From Rotaria sp. Silwood1 (taxonomy: Eukaryota > Rotifera > Eurotatoria > Philodinida > Philodinidae): a DNA stretch of 64,000 bases. The stretch spans positions 4,359,310 through 4,423,309 of the forward strand of contig CAJNOP010000009.1 of the NCBI GenBank assembly GCA_905250075.1. Reading direction: 5' to 3'. The position numbers were made by a program, and so were the translations under genes. The notes under the pieces were generated by a model. That model saw only the letters and a list, made by a program, of their open reading frames with translations, did no database searches and was not told the DNA's origin. Shown here piece after piece: positions 61,672 to 64,000 of the stretch; positions within the stretch are counted from its first letter, which is position 1, and the number at the start of each line of letters is the position of its first letter.

Positions 61672-64000
61672 TAATACTAATATTTTTTTTCATTTGTGCC
61701 AATTTGTGACGAGGCTTCCGAATTAGTTAAGTACATATTTATGAACATCTCTACCTGCTGCACATCTGCATATGATTTCTAAGTTAGCACAAATTTCCCC
61801 TGATGGTGTTGGTGGTGGTATTAATACTATCACCTTTTTAATTTGTGCTAGTGTTAGACGGAGCGTTTCACCTAGTTGAATACATATTTTTGAACATCAC
61901 TTACTGATGTACATTGTGATAACCTTTTAAAGTTAGCACAAATTTTCCCTGATGGTGTTGTTGGTGGTATTACTACGAACATGATCTTAATTTTTTCTAG
62001 CATAGAACGGGAGTTTTGAAACAGTTCAAAACATATTCCTGAACATCTATGCAGGCTGCACATCTTGATATAATTTCTAAGTTAGCACAAATTTTCCCTT
62101 ATGGTATTGGTGGTAATAGCAATACTAACATTGTTTTAATTTGTGCTAATGTTAGACCGGAGTTCTGAGGTAGTTGAATAGATATTCACGAACATCTCCG
62201 GCTGCTGTACATCGTCATATCATTTATAAGTTAGCACAAATTTTTCNNNNNNNNNNACTGAATACATATCTGTGAACATCTCTGGCTGCTGTACATCGTC
62301 ATACCATTTATAAGTTAGCACAAATTTTCTCTGATGGCGTTGTTGGTTGTATTACTATTAACATGATCTTAATTTTTTGTGGTATAGGACGGGGTTTCTG
62401 AAACAGTTGAAAAGATATTTCTGAACATCTCTAGCTGTTGCACATCTTCATATGATTTTCAAGTTAGCACAAATTTTCCGTGATACTGTTGTTGGTGCTA
62501 GTAATACTAGCATTATTTTTATTTGTGCTAGTGATCGACGGGGCTTTTGACCTAGTTGAATACATATTTCGGAACACCTCTGGCTGCTGCACATTATCAT
62601 ACCATTTTAAAGTTAGCACAAATTTTCCCTGATGGCGTTGTTGGTGGTATTACTACTAACATGATCTTAATTTTTTCTATCATAGGACGGGAGTTTTGAA
62701 ACAGTTCAAAACATATTTATGAACATCTCTACATGCTGTACATCTTGATATGGTTTCTAAGTTAGCACAAATTTTTCCTAATGACGTTGGCGGTGGTAGT
62801 AATACTAACGTTGTTTTAATTTGTGCTAATCTTTGACGGGGCTTCTGACCTAACTGAATACATATCTACGAACGTCTCCGGCTGCTGTACATCGTCATGC
62901 CATTTTAAAGTTAGCACAAATTTTCCCTGATGGCGTTGTTGGTGGTATTACTATTAACATGATTTTAATTTTTTGTGGTATAGGACGGGGTTTTTGAAAC
63001 AGTTGAAAAGATATTTCTGAACATCTCTAGCTGCTGCACATCTTCATATGATTTTTAAGTTAGCACAAATTTTTCTTAGTAGTGTTGGTGATGGTATTAA
63101 TACTTAAATTGTTTTAATTTGTGCTAGTGCTCGACGGCGCTTTTGACCTAGTTGAATAGATATTTCGGAACATCTCTGGCTGTCGTACATTGTCATACCA
63201 TTTTAAAGTTAGCACAAATTTTCCCTGATGGTGTTGTTGGTGGTATTACTACTAACATGATCTTAATTTTTTCTAGCATAGAACGGGAGTTTTGAAACAG
63301 TTCAAAACATATTCCTGAACATCTCTGCAGGCTGTACATCTTGATATGGTTTCTAAGTTAGCACAAATTTTCCCTTATGGTATTGGTGGTGGCAATAGTA
63401 ATACTAACATTGTTTTAATTTGTGCTAATGTTTTACGGGGCTTTTGACCTAGTGGAATATATATTCCGGCACATCTCCGGCTACTGTACATCGTCATACT
63501 ATGTGAAAGTCAGCACAAATTTTTCCTGATGGTGTTGGTGGTGGTAGTAATACTAATATTTTTTTTCGTTTGTGCTAATGTGTGACGAGGTTTGCGAATG
63601 AGTTAAGTACATATTTTTGAACATCTCTACTTGCTGTACATCATCATACTTTTTATAAGTTATCACAAATTTTCTCTGATGAAGTTGTGGGTGGTATTAC
63701 TACTAACATGATCTTAATTTTTTGTGACATAGGACGGGGTTTTTGAAACAGTTGAAAACATATTTCTGAACATCTCTAGGTGCTGCACATCTTGATATGA
63801 TTTTTAAGTTAGCACAAATTTTCCTTAATAGTGTTGGTGGTGGTATTAATACTAACATTTTTTTAATTTTTGCTTGTGTTAGACGGGGCTTTGAACCTAT
63901 CGAAATACATATTCTGGAACATCTCCGGCTGATGTACATTGTGATATTATTTTTAAGTTAGCACAAATTTTCCCTGATGGTGTTGTTGGTACTATTACTA
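61672..64000. repeat. 149-bp satellite arranged as ~298-bp dimers (array runs off the window)
   Basis: The anchor GTTAGCACAAATTTT recurs at 61783, 61932, 62081, 62230, then after a gap 62314, 62463, 62612, 62761, 62910, 63059, 63208, 63357, 63509, 63659, 63808 and 63957. Nearly every step is exactly 149 bp. Two monomer types alternate. Type A contains AACATGATCTTAATTTTTT and GAAACAGTT.AAAA. Type B contains TTTTAATTTGTGCTAAT and GGGGCTTTTGACCTAGTTGAATA. The first monomer, near 61672, is diverged. It is non-coding; short open frames on the minus strand are by-products of the repeat. Confidence 0.95.
62247..62256. other. Assembly gap (10 N) inside the satellite
   Basis: Ten N bases sit where the spacing between anchors drops to 84 bp instead of 149. 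About 65 bp or any number of whole monomers are missing, so the array length is not reliable. Confidence 0.99.

Noticed and set aside
61872..63939. Short minus-strand open frames in the satellite (about 60-80 codons)
   Set aside because: They recur with the 149-bp repeat, have no conserved start or splice context, and are explained by the repeat itself.

Overview
The window reads as nuclear DNA of a small AT-rich metazoan, most likely a bdelloid rotifer. Coding exons sit between many short GT..AG introns of about 50-70 bp. Two gene types seen here are expanded in bdelloids as far as I recall: an ADP-ribosyltransferase plus TPR protein and a TIR plus SAM protein. Species cannot be named from sequence alone. 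There are no bacterial operons, CRISPR arrays, tRNAs or rRNAs that I can see.

Layout. 1-8689 (-): FHAD1-like FHA/coiled-coil gene, cut by the left edge. 9040-13503 (+): unrecognised coiled-coil gene, divergent from FHAD1 across about 350 bp. 18216-20576 (+): ART-TPR gene whose catalytic residues look lost. 23619-28332 (-): DDX18/Has1 ribosome-biogenesis helicase. 28704-32864 and 33010-35810 (+): two tandem CFAP157-family ciliary genes. 36042-38259 (-): single-pass membrane protein with a SUEL-lectin-like ectodomain. 41536-42738 (+): intronless 400-aa gene that looks foreign. 42996-43745 (-): broken TIR-SAM gene. 44911-45216 (+): RING-only protein. 45995-48258 (-): inhibitor-of-apoptosis gene with four BIR repeats and a RING. 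52176-61275 (-): POLR1A, largest subunit of RNA polymerase I, in 20 exons. 61672-64000: 149-bp satellite running off the right edge.

For the multi-exon genes that are complete in the window, I placed splice sites by hand and checked that exon phases join and total lengths divide by three (DDX18 584 aa, POLR1A 1784 aa, IAP 620 aa, SUEL protein 679 aa, CFAP157-like 495 and 552 aa, ART-TPR 710 aa, coiled-coil gene 683 aa).

Themes. FHAD1 and the two CFAP157-like genes point to cilia or sperm flagella. DDX18 and POLR1A are both nucleolar. The 41.5-48.3 kb interval joins a foreign-looking gene, a TIR-SAM relic, a lone RING and an IAP, which suggests a fast-changing defence or cell-death neighbourhood. 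Introns and intergenic DNA carry many small non-autonomous transposons: four with terminal inverted repeats and 8-bp target duplications (hAT type; one duplication has a single mismatch), one with a 10-bp duplication, and two long fold-back elements. No transposase or reverse transcriptase gene was seen. No single stretch forms an obviously new multi-gene system. The best candidates for something undescribed are the ART pseudoenzyme, the intronless gene, the IAP/RING neighbourhood and the dimeric 149-bp satellite with a dyad in every second monomer.
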